Both the position numbers and the translations under genes were made by a program. Of a DNA stretch of 55,468 bases, positions 35,513-44,297 are shown one piece after another; within the stretch, counting starts at the first letter, position 1; the number at the start of each line of letters is the position of its first letter. Source of the stretch: Vallitalea sp. GTDB lineage: Bacteria; Bacillota; Clostridia; Lachnospirales; Vallitaleaceae. The stretch covers positions 1 through 55,468 of the forward strand of contig JAOASG010000014.1 in assembly GCA_025210235.1 (NCBI GenBank), written 5' to 3'. Under the pieces are notes generated by a model. It searched no databases, was not told where the DNA came from, and was given only the letters and a program-made list of their open reading frames with translations.

Positions 35513-36043
35513 TTAGCATAAATGTTCAATTTCCTTTCCTATTTGCCTTTCTACAGTATCCGTTATTAATTGTAGTTTATCTTGTGAAAAGAATAAATTA
35601 AATTCTTTTGTTTTATTATTATTTTCAACAGTTATTGATATTCCTTCTATTTTGTTACTATTTAATGATTCAATAAAATAATAACTTTTTACATTTTTCC
35701 ATTTATATATTCCTTTATTAGAAATAATACCTTCATCACAAAATTGTTGATTTCTATTACTTTTTATTAAATTTGTTAATACCAAAACAAATATAAATAT
35801 TATACTAAAAGATCTTATTAAAATATATTTTTGTTCATAATTTAGTCTAAAATCTAAGATTAAAATAATTAGCCATAGTATTATTAAAACTATTTGAAAA
35901 TCTGCTTCATGATTAAATTCAACAATAGTTTTCCCCATACTAATAACCTTTTTCTTCTCTTTCACCAACATAATTATAAAAAACATAATATAAATAATTA
36001 TAATGGAAATGTATATAATATTAATTATTAGATTCCTATCCAT
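35513..36043 (-). CDS. Membrane protein, DUF5673-like
   Basis: 176 residues. Three transmembrane segments (about 5-27, 50-67 and 72-92) are followed by a cytoplasmic PH-like beta domain, with GIISNKGIYKWKNVKSYYF and a tail ending in a long helix. The layout resembles DUF5673 proteins of Clostridia. A broken relative lies at 49796-50397. Role unknown. Confidence 0.6.
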   Translation of the reverse strand: MDRNLIINIIYISIIIIYIMFFIIMLVKEKKKVISMGKTIVEFNHEADFQIVLIILWLIILILDFRLNYEQKYILIRSFSIIFIFVLVLTNLIKSNRNQQFCDEGIISNKGIYKWKNVKSYYFIESLNSNKIEGISITVENNNKTKEFNLFFSQDKLQLITDTVERQIGKEIEHLC

Positions 36044-36113
36044 AAAATCCCACCATCACTTTTTGCCTTTTGCTTCCTGATACTTTTATCTTATTCAATA
36101 TATAAGTATCTAT

Positions 36114-36440
36114 TTATTCATGATATTGTGATATTACATCTTTAGCCTCTTCAATTAAGCTAGATGGTACATATATATCAAACCCATGAAAATTACATCC
36201 CGCAAAGATTTGAAGATATTCTCCTGCACCTTCACTTTTATAAAATGAAGGTATATTGCAAGATTCCAATAATGATATTATAATATTAGCTTCATGAATA
36301 TTAGCTACATTAATTAATTGTTCACTTTCCTCAAAAGATATATCCTCTTTTTCTAATACTTCAACAAGTTCTATATCACACTCTTTACATCTCTTAACAT
36401 GCTTTTCGTACTCGCTTTTACACTTTGGACACCATCCCAT
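36114..36440 (-). CDS. Zinc-ribbon DUF2007-type protein
   Basis: 108 residues. N-terminal zinc ribbon (WCPKCKSEY and RCKECD, two CxxC pairs). A DUF2007-like domain follows (VANIHEANIIISLLESCNIP, then GFDIYVPSSLIEEAKDVI). The family is annotated as putative signal-transducing but is not characterised. An AGGAGATG site precedes the ATG. Confidence 0.8.
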   Translation of the reverse strand: MGWCPKCKSEYEKHVKRCKECDIELVEVLEKEDISFEESEQLINVANIHEANIIISLLESCNIPSFYKSEGAGEYLQIFAGCNFHGFDIYVPSSLIEEAKDVISQYHE

Positions 36441-36515
36441 TTTATCATCTCCTTATTATTTGACCCTCTCTATAACTTTCTAAAAACTGATATTTACTAA
36501 TAACCACCAATATAC

Positions 36516-37286
36516 CTATTCATTATCCAATTTCAAATAAGCTATAACCGATAATCCCATTAAAAATGGACCAGCCGCTAGTGTAATTATATGAGTAATA
36601 TTATTATATATAAACCTTTCAAATAGACCTATCGTGTTTACATCTATTAAAACACTCATTATAATACTGGGTAATTGTGCTAAAAATGATACTAGTAAAA
36701 TACAAAGAACTTCCCAAAAATAATTATTTACTAATTTGTTACTGTATCTAAAATAATTATTAATCTCAGGTTTAAATATCCTTACATACATTGCAAATCT
36801 ATACTTGACCATAATATATGATAATAAGACACTTCCTACTATTATAAATACAATTTTTAAAATAATTGTATCTACTTTAGTTACTCCAATCCCTGTAAAC
36901 AAAACCGGAATAATTATCATTAATCCGAATAACAATAGACTCCCTATATATTTCCATATATTTTCTTTTGATCTATTATATATCTCTTTAATCGTTACTT
37001 CTTTATCAACATATCTATCTTTTATTGACAAAATTAGTGATACTGTAACTCTAAAACTATAATATAAGCCTACAAATATAAGAATTATTCCTATAAAACC
37101 TATCAGAAAATTTAATTCCATTATATCTACATATTTTCTTAGATTATTAAAATTACTTGTTACTAATAATATTAATACTCCTATTGCATTCAGCTTGAAG
37201 AGTAGCCAAAAGTTATTCTTATATAAATTCATAGATTCTTTTATTACTTCAACTATTACTAATTTTTTATTATTATTTTTTTCCAT
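36516..37286 (-). CDS. Multispan membrane protein, unknown function
   Basis: 256 residues with about six hydrophobic segments. The start VIKESMNLYKNNFWLLFKLN resembles the opening of membrane proteins related to glycerophosphodiesterase or DUF975-type domains, but no defining motif is seen. GGAGGGG precedes the ATG. Confidence 0.6.
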   Translation of the reverse strand: MEKNNNKKLVIVEVIKESMNLYKNNFWLLFKLNAIGVLILLVTSNFNNLRKYVDIMELNFLIGFIGIILIFVGLYYSFRVTVSLILSIKDRYVDKEVTIKEIYNRSKENIWKYIGSLLLFGLMIIIPVLFTGIGVTKVDTIILKIVFIIVGSVLLSYIMVKYRFAMYVRIFKPEINNYFRYSNKLVNNYFWEVLCILLVSFLAQLPSIIMSVLIDVNTIGLFERFIYNNITHIITLAAGPFLMGLSVIAYLKLDNE

Positions 37287-37311
37287 CTATTTTCCCCTCC
37301 TATACCCTAAT

Positions 37312-37322
37312 CTCATTCCGAT
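37312..37322 (-). repeat. Boundary repeat fragment (CTCATTCCGAT)
   Basis: The plus strand CTCATTCCGAT matches CTCATTCCCGAT at 39564-39575 apart from one base. It fills most of the 43-base gap between the kinase-like gene and the membrane protein. It has the TTCC-CGAT half of the boundary repeat but no TAACGT half. Confidence 0.35.
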
Positions 37323-37329
37323 AAATAAA

Positions 37330-38058
37330 TTATTCGTTAGGGCATTCACCCTTTCTAACCATGCTAATAACTGATATATAATCCTGAATCATTTCTCTAG
37401 TAACATTCATTTGTATAAGATACAAATCTGCCAATGTCTTCTTCAATCTCAAAAGGTTCTCTCTATTATATTGCTCTGGCACAGGTGTATATTCTATCAA
37501 AAATACAGTTCTTGCAACATCATACAAAAAATTTCCATGACACACATTCATAAAATCTATAATAGCTGTATGTCCATTTGATATTAATATATTACCAGGA
37601 TGGAAATCACCATGACAAAGTGCATTTCCACTTGGTAATTTATCTATCATATTTATCATTTCTGTTTTATTAGTATCAACCTCAGGTGTGTTTGGTATAT
37701 GATTTTTTAAAAATCCCTTGTAATTCGGTACATCACTAATAGTATTTTGAACGATTGCCTTATGTAGATTTGCCATATATAATGCGCATTCATGCACGTT
37801 TCCAGTTTTAATTACCCAGTCTAGCAGCGACTCACCTTCCACTCTATCATAAATAATGCCTATTCGTTCTTTATAAGAAATTATTTTATACGCCTTTGGT
37901 TTTGCAAAATCCATATCTCTTATTGACATTGCATTATGAAATTCTTTTTCTACGGATTTTTTAGGATATCCTTGATAAAAAAGTTTTAGCACTTTATCAT
38001 TTTCCCATTCATATACAGTTGCTGTATTACCTACGCCTATTATTTTCCCGCATTTCAT
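37330..38058 (-). CDS. Aminoglycoside phosphotransferase-like kinase
   Basis: 242 residues with the APH/choline-kinase fold. IGVGNTATVYEWENDKVLKLF holds the ATP loop and lysine. CHGDFHPGNILI is the catalytic loop with Asp and Asn, and AIIDFMN the metal-binding DF motif. The true substrate may be an antibiotic, a small metabolite or a cell-wall component. AGGAG precedes the ATG. Confidence 0.88.
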   Translation of the reverse strand: MKCGKIIGVGNTATVYEWENDKVLKLFYQGYPKKSVEKEFHNAMSIRDMDFAKPKAYKIISYKERIGIIYDRVEGESLLDWVIKTGNVHECALYMANLHKAIVQNTISDVPNYKGFLKNHIPNTPEVDTNKTEMINMIDKLPSGNALCHGDFHPGNILISNGHTAIIDFMNVCHGNFLYDVARTVFLIEYTPVPEQYNRENLLRLKKTLADLYLIQMNVTREMIQDYISVISMVRKGECPNE

Positions 38059-38172
38059 TAATTTACTCCTAATTTTTGTTATTTATATAATCCTTATTAT
38101 CATTTAAAAACTATTCTTTTTCAAACCCACTAAATATTAAGCTAAACCATAAAAATGTATTTGATGTTTCCT

Positions 38173-38538
38173 TTAGATTCCACTACATCCTCTAAATAAG
38201 AATACTATGACTAAACCAATTCCCGCTAAAACAAGTGATGCTTTACCATAATTATTAATGCTTTCATTATGCTGCCCAAAAGCTAGATAAAATAAAGCTA
38301 TTATATTAATAAACGGAATTGCCAATATAATTAAAATTCCCATCCATTCACCAAAAGTTATAGTTTCTGACTCGTCTGTGTATATTATACTACTATTTGA
38401 ATTACTAGTATTAGCTATTATAGGTTCATCATTATCTTTTTTTATTTCTGCATCTATCAAAGAACTTTGACAATTTATACAGAACATTGCCGAACTGTTA
38501 TTTATTTCTCCACATTTCTTACATATCTTTTTACTCAT
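38173..38538 (-). CDS. Zinc-ribbon membrane protein
   Basis: 121 residues. N-terminal zinc ribbon KICKKCGEINNSSAMFCINC (two CxxC pairs), a polar linker, and two transmembrane helices in the C-terminal half. No enzymatic motif. GGGGGG precedes the ATG. Confidence 0.75.
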   Translation of the reverse strand: MSKKICKKCGEINNSSAMFCINCQSSLIDAEIKKDNDEPIIANTSNSNSSIIYTDESETITFGEWMGILIILAIPFINIIALFYLAFGQHNESINNYGKASLVLAGIGLVIVFLFRGCSGI

Positions 38539-38665
38539 TATATCCCCCCATTACTAAATACTTGATTTTTATTATTAAATAAAGTTACTTAATTAACTAT
38601 ACTACTATAATTATACGATAATTTTTATTTTATATCAAATATATATTAGTTTATTTGTTACTAAT

Positions 38666-38698
38666 ATAATACAATTATTATAATAATAATTGTATTAT
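38666..38698. repeat. AT-rich perfect 15-bp hairpin in a 262-base intergenic gap
   Basis: ATAATACAATTATTA and its exact reverse complement are separated by TAA. The gap (38539-38800) contains no gene. The hairpin lies about 100 bases past the stop of the lipoprotein gene at 38801 and could act as a weak terminator or transcript end, but no T run follows. Confidence 0.45.
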
Positions 38699-38800
38699 GA
38701 AATGTATATAATTTTAAAAACCTATTCATTTCTACTCCTTGTAATTTATCCTATACATATAAAACTTATAATTAAATAAAGGTACTTAGTAATCTTTTAC

Positions 38801-39517
38801 TTACTTAGGTAATATTAAAATTCCACTAATACCAATTCCATCATATTTTAAATATTGCTCATAGGTATTCCCTTCTTCATCTTTCCATCTTATCATTTCT
38901 CCAGGTAGTCCTTCTGGCAATGTAGTTTCAATTACTATTTCTTTATTTCTAACAAAATCTATACTTTCTAATACTCTATAATCAGAACTCTCTAAATTAT
39001 CATCCCATATAATCTCAAGCAATTCAAAACTATATATACTTCCAAAAACAATTACTTTTACAAATTCATTACTACCTGTTCCAGAAATATTAATAGTTTC
39101 AAAATCATATGTCTCTGATTTAAAGTTATTATCGCTTCCAATTATATTAATAGTTTGATACATATTATTCTTCTCCTCTATAAAATAAGAAAGCTTATTA
39201 TCTCTTGCTGAGAATATTTGTAACTCATAGTCCCATCTATTCTTTTTTTCATCAGTATTCTCTTTAAATTTTTGGTTTTTTTTACGTTCAGCTGTTAAAT
39301 CTTTTTTAAGTATACTAATTTCATTCTCAAGCTGTTTATTTCTAGAAATTTGTGAATCTAATAAATTTGTTAATTTCTCATTATTATCTTTATTAATCCT
39401 AATTTGATTTTTAAGGTCTGAAATTATATTTTCATACTTAGAATCTATTTTATTGCTAGAGCACCCTGTAATTATAAGTAAAACTACTAGTACTTCTAGA
39501 TAATGTTTCAATTTCAT
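38801..39517 (-). CDS. Coiled-coil lipoprotein
   Basis: 238 residues. Lipobox IITGC near residue 19. Coiled coil at about residues 28-90 (LENEISILKKDLTAERKKNQ). A beta-rich C-terminal domain of about 130 residues resembles nothing recognised. It shares the lipobox, coiled-coil stalk and variable head layout with the proteins at 31045 and 52665. GGGAG precedes the ATG. Confidence 0.7.
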   Translation of the reverse strand: MKLKHYLEVLVVLLIITGCSSNKIDSKYENIISDLKNQIRINKDNNEKLTNLLDSQISRNKQLENEISILKKDLTAERKKNQKFKENTDEKKNRWDYELQIFSARDNKLSYFIEEKNNMYQTINIIGSDNNFKSETYDFETINISGTGSNEFVKVIVFGSIYSFELLEIIWDDNLESSDYRVLESIDFVRNKEIVIETTLPEGLPGEMIRWKDEEGNTYEQYLKYDGIGISGILILPK

Positions 39518-39543
39518 TTGTTTCTCCCTTCTAACAAATATCT

Positions 39544-39577
39544 GTCTCTTGTTTTATAATCCCCTCATTCCCGATAT
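39544..39577 (-). repeat. Boundary repeat copy (GTCTCTTG ... TTCCCGATAT)
   Basis: The plus strand reads GTCTCTTGTTTTATAA, then CCCCTCATTCCCGATAT. This aligns with the copy at 41461 (GTCTTGTAACGTTTTACG then TTCCCGATAT), with a gap over AACG and a small insertion. It lies just upstream of the lipoprotein gene start. Confidence 0.45.
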
Positions 39578-39596
39578 TCAGCCTACTTATCAAAAT

Positions 39597-39621
39597 ATCT
39601 CCCATCATAATGATTGGAGAT
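39597..39621. repeat. 25-bp palindrome downstream of the Nudix gene
   Basis: ATCTCC-C-ATCA-TAA-TGAT-T-GGAGAT is self-complementary apart from one pair. It lies about 120 bases beyond the Nudix gene stop and 20 bases from the boundary repeat. It could be a terminator stem or part of a folded recombination-like site. Confidence 0.5.
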
Positions 39622-39742
39622 GTAAGAACAACTCGTATTCTTTTATCAAAATCCAAAAACTATTTTATAGTATATTCACAATCTATACCATTAAAGAAAA
39701 TAAAATCTTATTTATAATTTATACCTTCTAGCCTCTCTAGTT

Positions 39743-40273
39743 TTAAAGTAACTTCGCCAATAATTGTCTAAACCCTATACTATCAATCTTAGTTAACACA
39801 TAATTCTCTCTTTGAGTCCATAAATCATCTTTATCCAAAGATCTTAAAAGTTCTATATTCTTAGAAATTGCTTCATCAATACCAATCCATATTGGCTTAA
39901 ATCCTAGTTCTGCCTCATATTCGTCTAAAGATTGTCCTCCCATATCATCCGATACTTCACATACATAGTAATATGATGTCATTTCAAAAATTTTATCCTC
40001 TTCATACATATCCTTCTTACGTTCTATTATTTTACCAATCATACTACTACCACGTTTACATATATAACCTGTTTCTTCAGCAACTTCTCTTGCTAATGCT
40101 TCTTCATGTCTTTCGTCTTTTTCAACTCCGCCACCAGGTAGTTTGTAATCTCCTTGATTAGATACAATCATTAATATTTTATCCCCTCTAATTGAAATAG
40201 CTCTAACCGCATGTCTAGTAATTGTATCTTGCCTATTATTTTGCTTTAGTCCTATCAATTCATCAAAATACAT
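39743..40273 (-). CDS. Nudix hydrolase
   Basis: 176 residues. The Nudix box GGGVEKDERHEEALAREVAE continuing ETGY fits G-x5-E-x7-REU-x-EE-x-GU. It hydrolyses a nucleoside diphosphate linked to another moiety; the substrate is not evident. AAGGAGGTG precedes the ATG. It lies 31 bases after the YdcF-like gene's stop and is probably co-transcribed with it. Confidence 0.95.
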   Translation of the reverse strand: MYFDELIGLKQNNRQDTITRHAVRAISIRGDKILMIVSNQGDYKLPGGGVEKDERHEEALAREVAEETGYICKRGSSMIGKIIERKKDMYEEDKIFEMTSYYYVCEVSDDMGGQSLDEYEAELGFKPIWIGIDEAISKNIELLRSLDKDDLWTQRENYVLTKIDSIGFRQLLAKLL

Positions 40274-40304
40274 ACCTCTTGCACCTCCTTAAATTTACTC
40301 CAAC

Positions 40305-40901
40305 TCAAATCACGATCCTATAAAACTGATATCCAATGTACAAGAATACTTCTCTAAATAAAAAAGGTAATTTACTCTTCATTGATGTATATTTAGTAGT
40401 TGGAGTAGGTGAAGCCCATGCTTTTAAACCATAGTCATTAGCCATCAGCATAGCTCTTTTCATATGTAACGGATCACTTACAATTATAACTTGACTAAAA
40501 TTATTATCTTCAATAATTTTAGATGCATATAATAAATTATCTTGTGTGATTGTTGATTGTTCTTCTATAAAAATATCTTCACTGGAAACTGAGTTAGCTA
40601 TCGCATAATTCATAGCAACACTTGATTCTGAATATGCTTCACCTTTTCCTTTCCCCCCTGTAAATATTAAATTATCTACATAATCATTTGTATATAACCA
40701 AATACCGTGATTTATTCTTTCTTTAAATACAGGCGATGGTTCGTCTCCCCATACACCAGCACCTAATATTATAGCTGCATCTGCTTTATTTAATTCGTCT
40801 ATATTACCATAAAAGTATATATCACTAGAGACATATATAACATAGCTTATAATAATTAATATTAAAATTGTTATAATTTTTTTCTTACGTTTTAATTTCA
40901 T
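40305..40901 (-). CDS. YdcF/SanA-like DUF218 membrane protein
   Basis: 198 residues. One N-terminal transmembrane helix is followed by a DUF218 domain: AAIILGAGVWGDEPSPVF, IFTGGKGKGE, and VSDPLHMKRAM are the conserved blocks. The family has been linked to cell-envelope barrier function but the reaction is unknown. AGGAGG lies seven bases before the ATG. Confidence 0.9.
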   Translation of the reverse strand: MKLKRKKKIITILILIIISYVIYVSSDIYFYGNIDELNKADAAIILGAGVWGDEPSPVFKERINHGIWLYTNDYVDNLIFTGGKGKGEAYSESSVAMNYAIANSVSSEDIFIEEQSTITQDNLLYASKIIEDNNFSQVIIVSDPLHMKRAMLMANDYGLKAWASPTPTTKYTSMKSKLPFLFREVFLYIGYQFYRIVI

Positions 40902-41005
40902 TTAGCCTCCTATTTAATGTCCTTTATTTTTTATGTAAAATTCAATATTCTTATGTATAATATTAAATATAATATTAAACATCCTTATTTTATATATCTC
41001 ATATA

Positions 41006-41359
41006 CTAAGTTCGTTCAAAACCATAAAACTTATTCCCTTGAAATGTTAATTTACCATTATCACCTTCAACTATCATCCCAAACTCTGAACCATTCATTT
41101 TTAGTTCTAGTCGATCATTACTTTCAAATTGAAACGTAACATAATAATAAGTATGTCCTCTATTGATGTTTGAATTATTCATTCCTCCAGTTACTTTTGT
41201 CCTTTTTGATACCGCTTTAGCATTTACAGTCAATTTAGGTTGAGATTTGTTATAACTTGATTGTTTTATTCCTTTAACAATAATTATAATAATAATAACA
41301 ACTATTAATATAGAAACAATTGGACCCATCATCATACTTATAAAATAATATCCCTTCAT
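41006..41359 (-). CDS. DUF2500 family membrane protein
   Basis: 117 residues: one N-terminal transmembrane helix and a beta-rich domain with TVNAKAVSKRTKV, HTYYYVTFQFESNDRLEL, and EGDNGKLTFQGNKFYGFER. These are the conserved blocks of DUF2500, a family of unknown function common in Firmicutes. GAGAGGAAG precedes the ATG. Confidence 0.88.
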   Translation of the reverse strand: MKGYYFISMMMGPIVSILIVVIIIIIIVKGIKQSSYNKSQPKLTVNAKAVSKRTKVTGGMNNSNINRGHTYYYVTFQFESNDRLELKMNGSEFGMIVEGDNGKLTFQGNKFYGFERT

Positions 41360-41460
41360 TATCTATCTTCCTCTCATATTTTTATAGCGTTTTATAACCT
41401 ATTCATTGATACCTTCTTATCTCTTTTTATTCAAAATCATTACCCTCAAATATCGATAAT

Positions 41461-41521
41461 GTCTTGTAACGTTTTACGTTCCCGATATATTCTAATTATA
41501 CCCTTAGAAATGATGTTAGAC
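41461..41521 (-). repeat. attC-like boundary repeat overlapping the upstream gene's stop
   Basis: On the minus strand the 61 bases begin GTCTAACATCATTT, where the TAA is the stop codon of the PH-domain gene, and end AAAACGTTACAAGAC. The two ends are an imperfect inverted repeat, GTCT-AAC against GTCTTGTAAC reversed. The 19 plus-strand bases starting GTCTTGTAACGTTTTA match 45012-45030 at 16 positions, and TTCCCGATAT matches 39568-39577. It resembles the R and L arms of integron attC sites, but the GTTACAA core deviates from GTTRRRY. Confidence 0.45.
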
Positions 41522-41914
41522 ATTAACCTTAATACTAGGATTCTTTTCCTGTAACATATCTATGAAATATGTTTTATCTTTTGGAGATATTATAAGAAAT
41601 TTATTATCTGACTTTACTTCTATACGATCCAAAGAACATGCTGGTGATGATATAAAGTTTCTAGTTTTATTAATATTAGTAATATCTGAGATTTTAATCT
41701 TGTATACAAATGGACCTGATTTAGCCACTAAATATTCTTCTTCAATTATATATTTTGTACCAAACCATACCCAGCAACATAAAAAAAATACTATTATAAT
41801 AGCTAAACTCCAGATTAATATTTTTGAGCTTACTAATGTAGAAATCATCCCTATTCCTATACCACCTAACAATATAACTCCTAACCAAATATCATGTTTT
41901 GAATAAAATCTCAT
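41516..41914 (-). CDS. Membrane protein with YyaB-like bacterial PH domain
   Basis: 132 residues. Two transmembrane segments, then IIEEEYLVAKSGPFVYKI, ISDITNINKTRN, SSPACSLDRIEV and a final LIISPKDKTYFIDMLQ. These match the bacterial PH-like family of YyaB/SunI type. Role unknown; relatives can confer bacteriocin immunity, which is only a possibility here. The stop codon is embedded in an attC-like repeat. Confidence 0.82.
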   Translation of the reverse strand: MRFYSKHDIWLGVILLGGIGIGMISTLVSSKILIWSLAIIIVFFLCCWVWFGTKYIIEEEYLVAKSGPFVYKIKISDITNINKTRNFISSPACSLDRIEVKSDNKFLIISPKDKTYFIDMLQEKNPSIKVNV

Positions 41915-42043
41915 AAATTTACTCTCCTTTTATTAAACCATTGATATTATACATTGTTATTTGCATATTAATCATACAACATTTTAACCAATATGTATAT
42001 AATAATTTCACAATTCAACTGTGAAAAGACTAATTTTTACCAT

Positions 42044-42193
42044 TCAGCAAATTTTCTTTCTATCAATTATTCTTCTACTAATTTGTTCTAAACTTATTTT
42101 TGTTTCCCATTTATGTTGTTCCACATCTGAAGTAATATATATTCTTAGTAATTCTAGTGCTTTTTTATCTTTGAATATTTGTAATACCCTTAA
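42044..42193 (-). pseudogene. 3' fragment of a lost gene
   Basis: A 49-codon frame with no start codon reads LRVLQIFKDKKALELLRIYI and ends SRRIIDRKKIC-stop. Its composition is protein-like (charged helices) and unlike random AT-rich sequence. It occupies the 304-base gap after the chimeric nucleotidyltransferase. No family recognised. The rest of the gap, to 41915, shows nothing clear. Confidence 0.4.
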
Positions 42194-42197
42194 TTAA

Positions 42198-42239
42198 AAA
42201 TACTCATGCAAATTATTATTACAAATCACATGAGTATTT
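42198..42239 (-). terminator. Hairpin with the nucleotidyltransferase stop codon in its loop
   Basis: AAATACTCATG and CATGAGTATTT form a perfect 11-bp stem around a 20-base loop. On the minus strand the left arm encodes the last residues of the gene, the stop lies in the loop, and the right arm is followed by TTTTAATT. It is a plausible intrinsic terminator, though the stem is AT-rich. Confidence 0.5.
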
Positions 42240-43205
42240 AAGCATTAAACTATATTTAATATTTATATTTCCCTTAGCAAAACTTCCACCAAATAATACC
42301 ATATTTGAAATTGAATGCATTAGAAGATAATCATTTTCATGCTTTATAGCTTCGTTACAATACCATTTATATGCTTCAAATTGTGCATAGAATCTTTTAA
42401 TATTTTCTTCCTTCTTTTCAATTGGATACTTAGTTATCTTTTGAAGTAACTCCTCTAACCCCTCAATCTTAGAATAAAGAATTACTGCACCATCAAATGC
42501 AAATTTTGCTGGCTCACTTCCAATTAATGCTACTTTTTCCATGAAACTAATACTGATATATTTACCGTCAACATATCCTTCCTCATATGTACAACTTTCT
42601 TTCTCATAATAAGTTAGTTTACCCTCTTCTGCTCTCTTTCTATAGTTTTCTTCAGATATTATAATCATAATGTCTATATCAGAAACTGGAGTATCAAAAC
42701 CATGAGCTATTGAGCCACTTAATAGTATACCTAACACTTCTTCTTCAGACTTAAGTATTTTTAATATGTTATGGATTGAATCTTTTCCAATTATAGCAAT
42801 CTTTATCTTCTTATCATTACTTTTAACTTGTATTGTACTACCAAACTCATATACTTCTACATCATTATCCTTTTTTAACTCTTTTTTTGCTTCTTTGTAT
42901 TCATCTTCAGATAACGTTATTTTAGTAATAACATTATCTTGTGAATCTCTAAATTGCAATTCAATAGTCCCTTCTGTAATTAAATAAGCATATTCAAATG
43001 CATATGTTTTTCCTTCTTTAGCACTAAAGGATCTAATATCCTCACCATCTAACTTTGAAAACTCCATCTTTATTTTTCCATATTCTGATTCTTCTACTAC
43101 ATTTACATGATTTGCTATACTTTCAAACTCAAGAGATTTTCTGCTACATGCTGTAAAAATAAGAATACATATAAAAAAACAGCTTATTATTTTTTTTAGT
43201 CTCAT
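42219..43205 (-). CDS. Chimeric protein: lipoprotein domain fused to nucleotidyltransferase
   Basis: 328 residues from the ATG at 43205, with AGGGAGGAC upstream. Residues 1-22 are a lipoprotein signal peptide (FTACS). To about residue 150 the sequence is a beta-rich secreted domain ending KKIKIAIIGKDS. From about 155 it becomes a cytoplasmic-type nucleotidyltransferase, with LLSGSIAHGFDTPVSDIDI carrying the GS and DxD motif, followed by a helical region. No transmembrane helix separates the halves, so both would be exported and the transferase would lack nucleotides. It is most likely a deletion fusion of two genes, perhaps non-functional. Confidence 0.75.
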   Translation of the reverse strand: MRLKKIISCFFICILIFTACSRKSLEFESIANHVNVVEESEYGKIKMEFSKLDGEDIRSFSAKEGKTYAFEYAYLITEGTIELQFRDSQDNVITKITLSEDEYKEAKKELKKDNDVEVYEFGSTIQVKSNDKKIKIAIIGKDSIHNILKILKSEEEVLGILLSGSIAHGFDTPVSDIDIMIIISEENYRKRAEEGKLTYYEKESCTYEEGYVDGKYISISFMEKVALIGSEPAKFAFDGAVILYSKIEGLEELLQKITKYPIEKKEENIKRFYAQFEAYKWYCNEAIKHENDYLLMHSISNMVLFGGSFAKGNINIKYSLMLKYSCDL

Positions 43206-43420
43206 ATAGTCCTCCCTAATGATATAATGCTTAATATTATACCATAATCCCAAATTTTTTTGAAATCTGTTATATAATCTGTTACTTCCTTCATTTATTT
43301 ACAATTCATTTTATGTAATTTATGTTAAATATAAATTATTTAATGTTTATCGTTATATTTTTATTGATTTATGAAATTATTTGTGTTAAACTCTAAGTAT
43401 AATATAAAAGGAGTGATTAT

Positions 43421-43960
43421 ATGAGTTCTAACAACAAAAAAATTTACTCTAGTATAGCTATAATTTGGTACTTTAGCATAATTTATTTCTCTTTTGGGAT
43501 TATTTATCCTCTTTTTAAAATAACTCCAAAAATGTATAATGAACAATCATTAACTTTCATTCTATACCTACTGAATAATTTACTAATCGCTTTACCAATT
43601 TTATACTGCTTCTTTCAACTAAAAAAGATAGTATTTTCCTTATCTAATAACACATTTTTCAGTTTTGAAACTGCGCATAGATTTCGTAATATTGGATATG
43701 GTATAATGTTTTTAAGTTGTAAAGTTATTATTGATATTATTAACCTATGTAACGTACCTCTAATGACGAGTAGCGGCTCAAGCTCCAAAACTATATATAT
43801 CAATCAACTAAAAGGAGATCCTCTTGATATTTTATTAACTATACGATCACCTATTGTCATTTTATTTTCTACAATCATTTTAGGTTTCATTTTTATATTA
43901 ATATCTAAAACAATAAAACAAGCAACAATTATGAAGAATGAAATTGATCAAACTGTTTAA
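43421..43960 (+). CDS. DUF2975 membrane protein
   Basis: 179 residues, four transmembrane segments. The block SLSNNTFFSFETAHRFRNIGYG is typical of DUF2975. It is the first gene of a two-gene plus-strand unit, the only one in the right-hand region. Its partner HTH gene follows after 16 bases, the usual arrangement for this family. AAAAGGAGTG precedes the ATG. Function unknown, possibly a membrane sensor paired with the regulator. Confidence 0.88.
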   Translation: MSSNNKKIYSSIAIIWYFSIIYFSFGIIYPLFKITPKMYNEQSLTFILYLLNNLLIALPILYCFFQLKKIVFSLSNNTFFSFETAHRFRNIGYGIMFLSCKVIIDIINLCNVPLMTSSGSSSKTIYINQLKGDPLDILLTIRSPIVILFSTIILGFIFILISKTIKQATIMKNEIDQTV

Positions 43961-43976
43961 AGAGGTGTGAAACTCT

Positions 43977-44189
43977 ATGAGTATTATTGTAAATTTAGAT
44001 GTAATGATGGCTAAACGTAAAATTTCACTTAAGGAACTTTCTAAAAAAGTTGGTATAGCTGAACCAAATTTATCAAATCTCAAGAATTCTAAAGTAAAAG
44101 CTATACGCTTTTCTACATTGGATTCCATTTGTAATGTTTTAGAATGCCAACCAGGAGATATTTTAGAATACCGTAACCAGAACAAATAA
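43977..44189 (+). CDS. Small XRE/Cro-type HTH regulator (YozG-like)
   Basis: 70 residues forming a single helix-turn-helix domain: MMAKRKISLKELSKKVGIAE (helices 1-2), NLSNLKNSKVKAIRFSTLDS, and CQPGDILEY at the end. This is the standard partner of DUF2975 proteins and presumably regulates its own operon. AGAGGTGTG precedes the ATG. Confidence 0.92.
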   Translation: MSIIVNLDVMMAKRKISLKELSKKVGIAEPNLSNLKNSKVKAIRFSTLDSICNVLECQPGDILEYRNQNK

Positions 44190-44216
44190 TATCATTTGAT
44201 ATTTTAGTCCTTTCAC

Positions 44217-44256
44217 TACTAGGCTAATGGTGCAGCATAATTACCATAGCCTAGTG
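44217..44256. terminator. Hairpin between convergent genes
   Basis: CTAGGCTA-A-TGGT pairs with ACCA-TAGCCTAG with one bulged A and an 11-base loop. It lies 28 bases after the HTH stop and 42 bases from the end of the convergent membrane-protein gene. It could end transcription from either side, although no strong T run follows. Confidence 0.5.
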
Positions 44257-44297
44257 TGGAAACTAATTCGTAATACTGCTAGACGACATGCCCCCTA

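Noticed and set aside
42198..42239. Hairpin at the end of the nucleotidyltransferase as an attC-like site
   Set aside because: It lacks TAAC/GTTA cores and has a simple stem with a large loop followed by T residues, so a terminator is the simpler reading.
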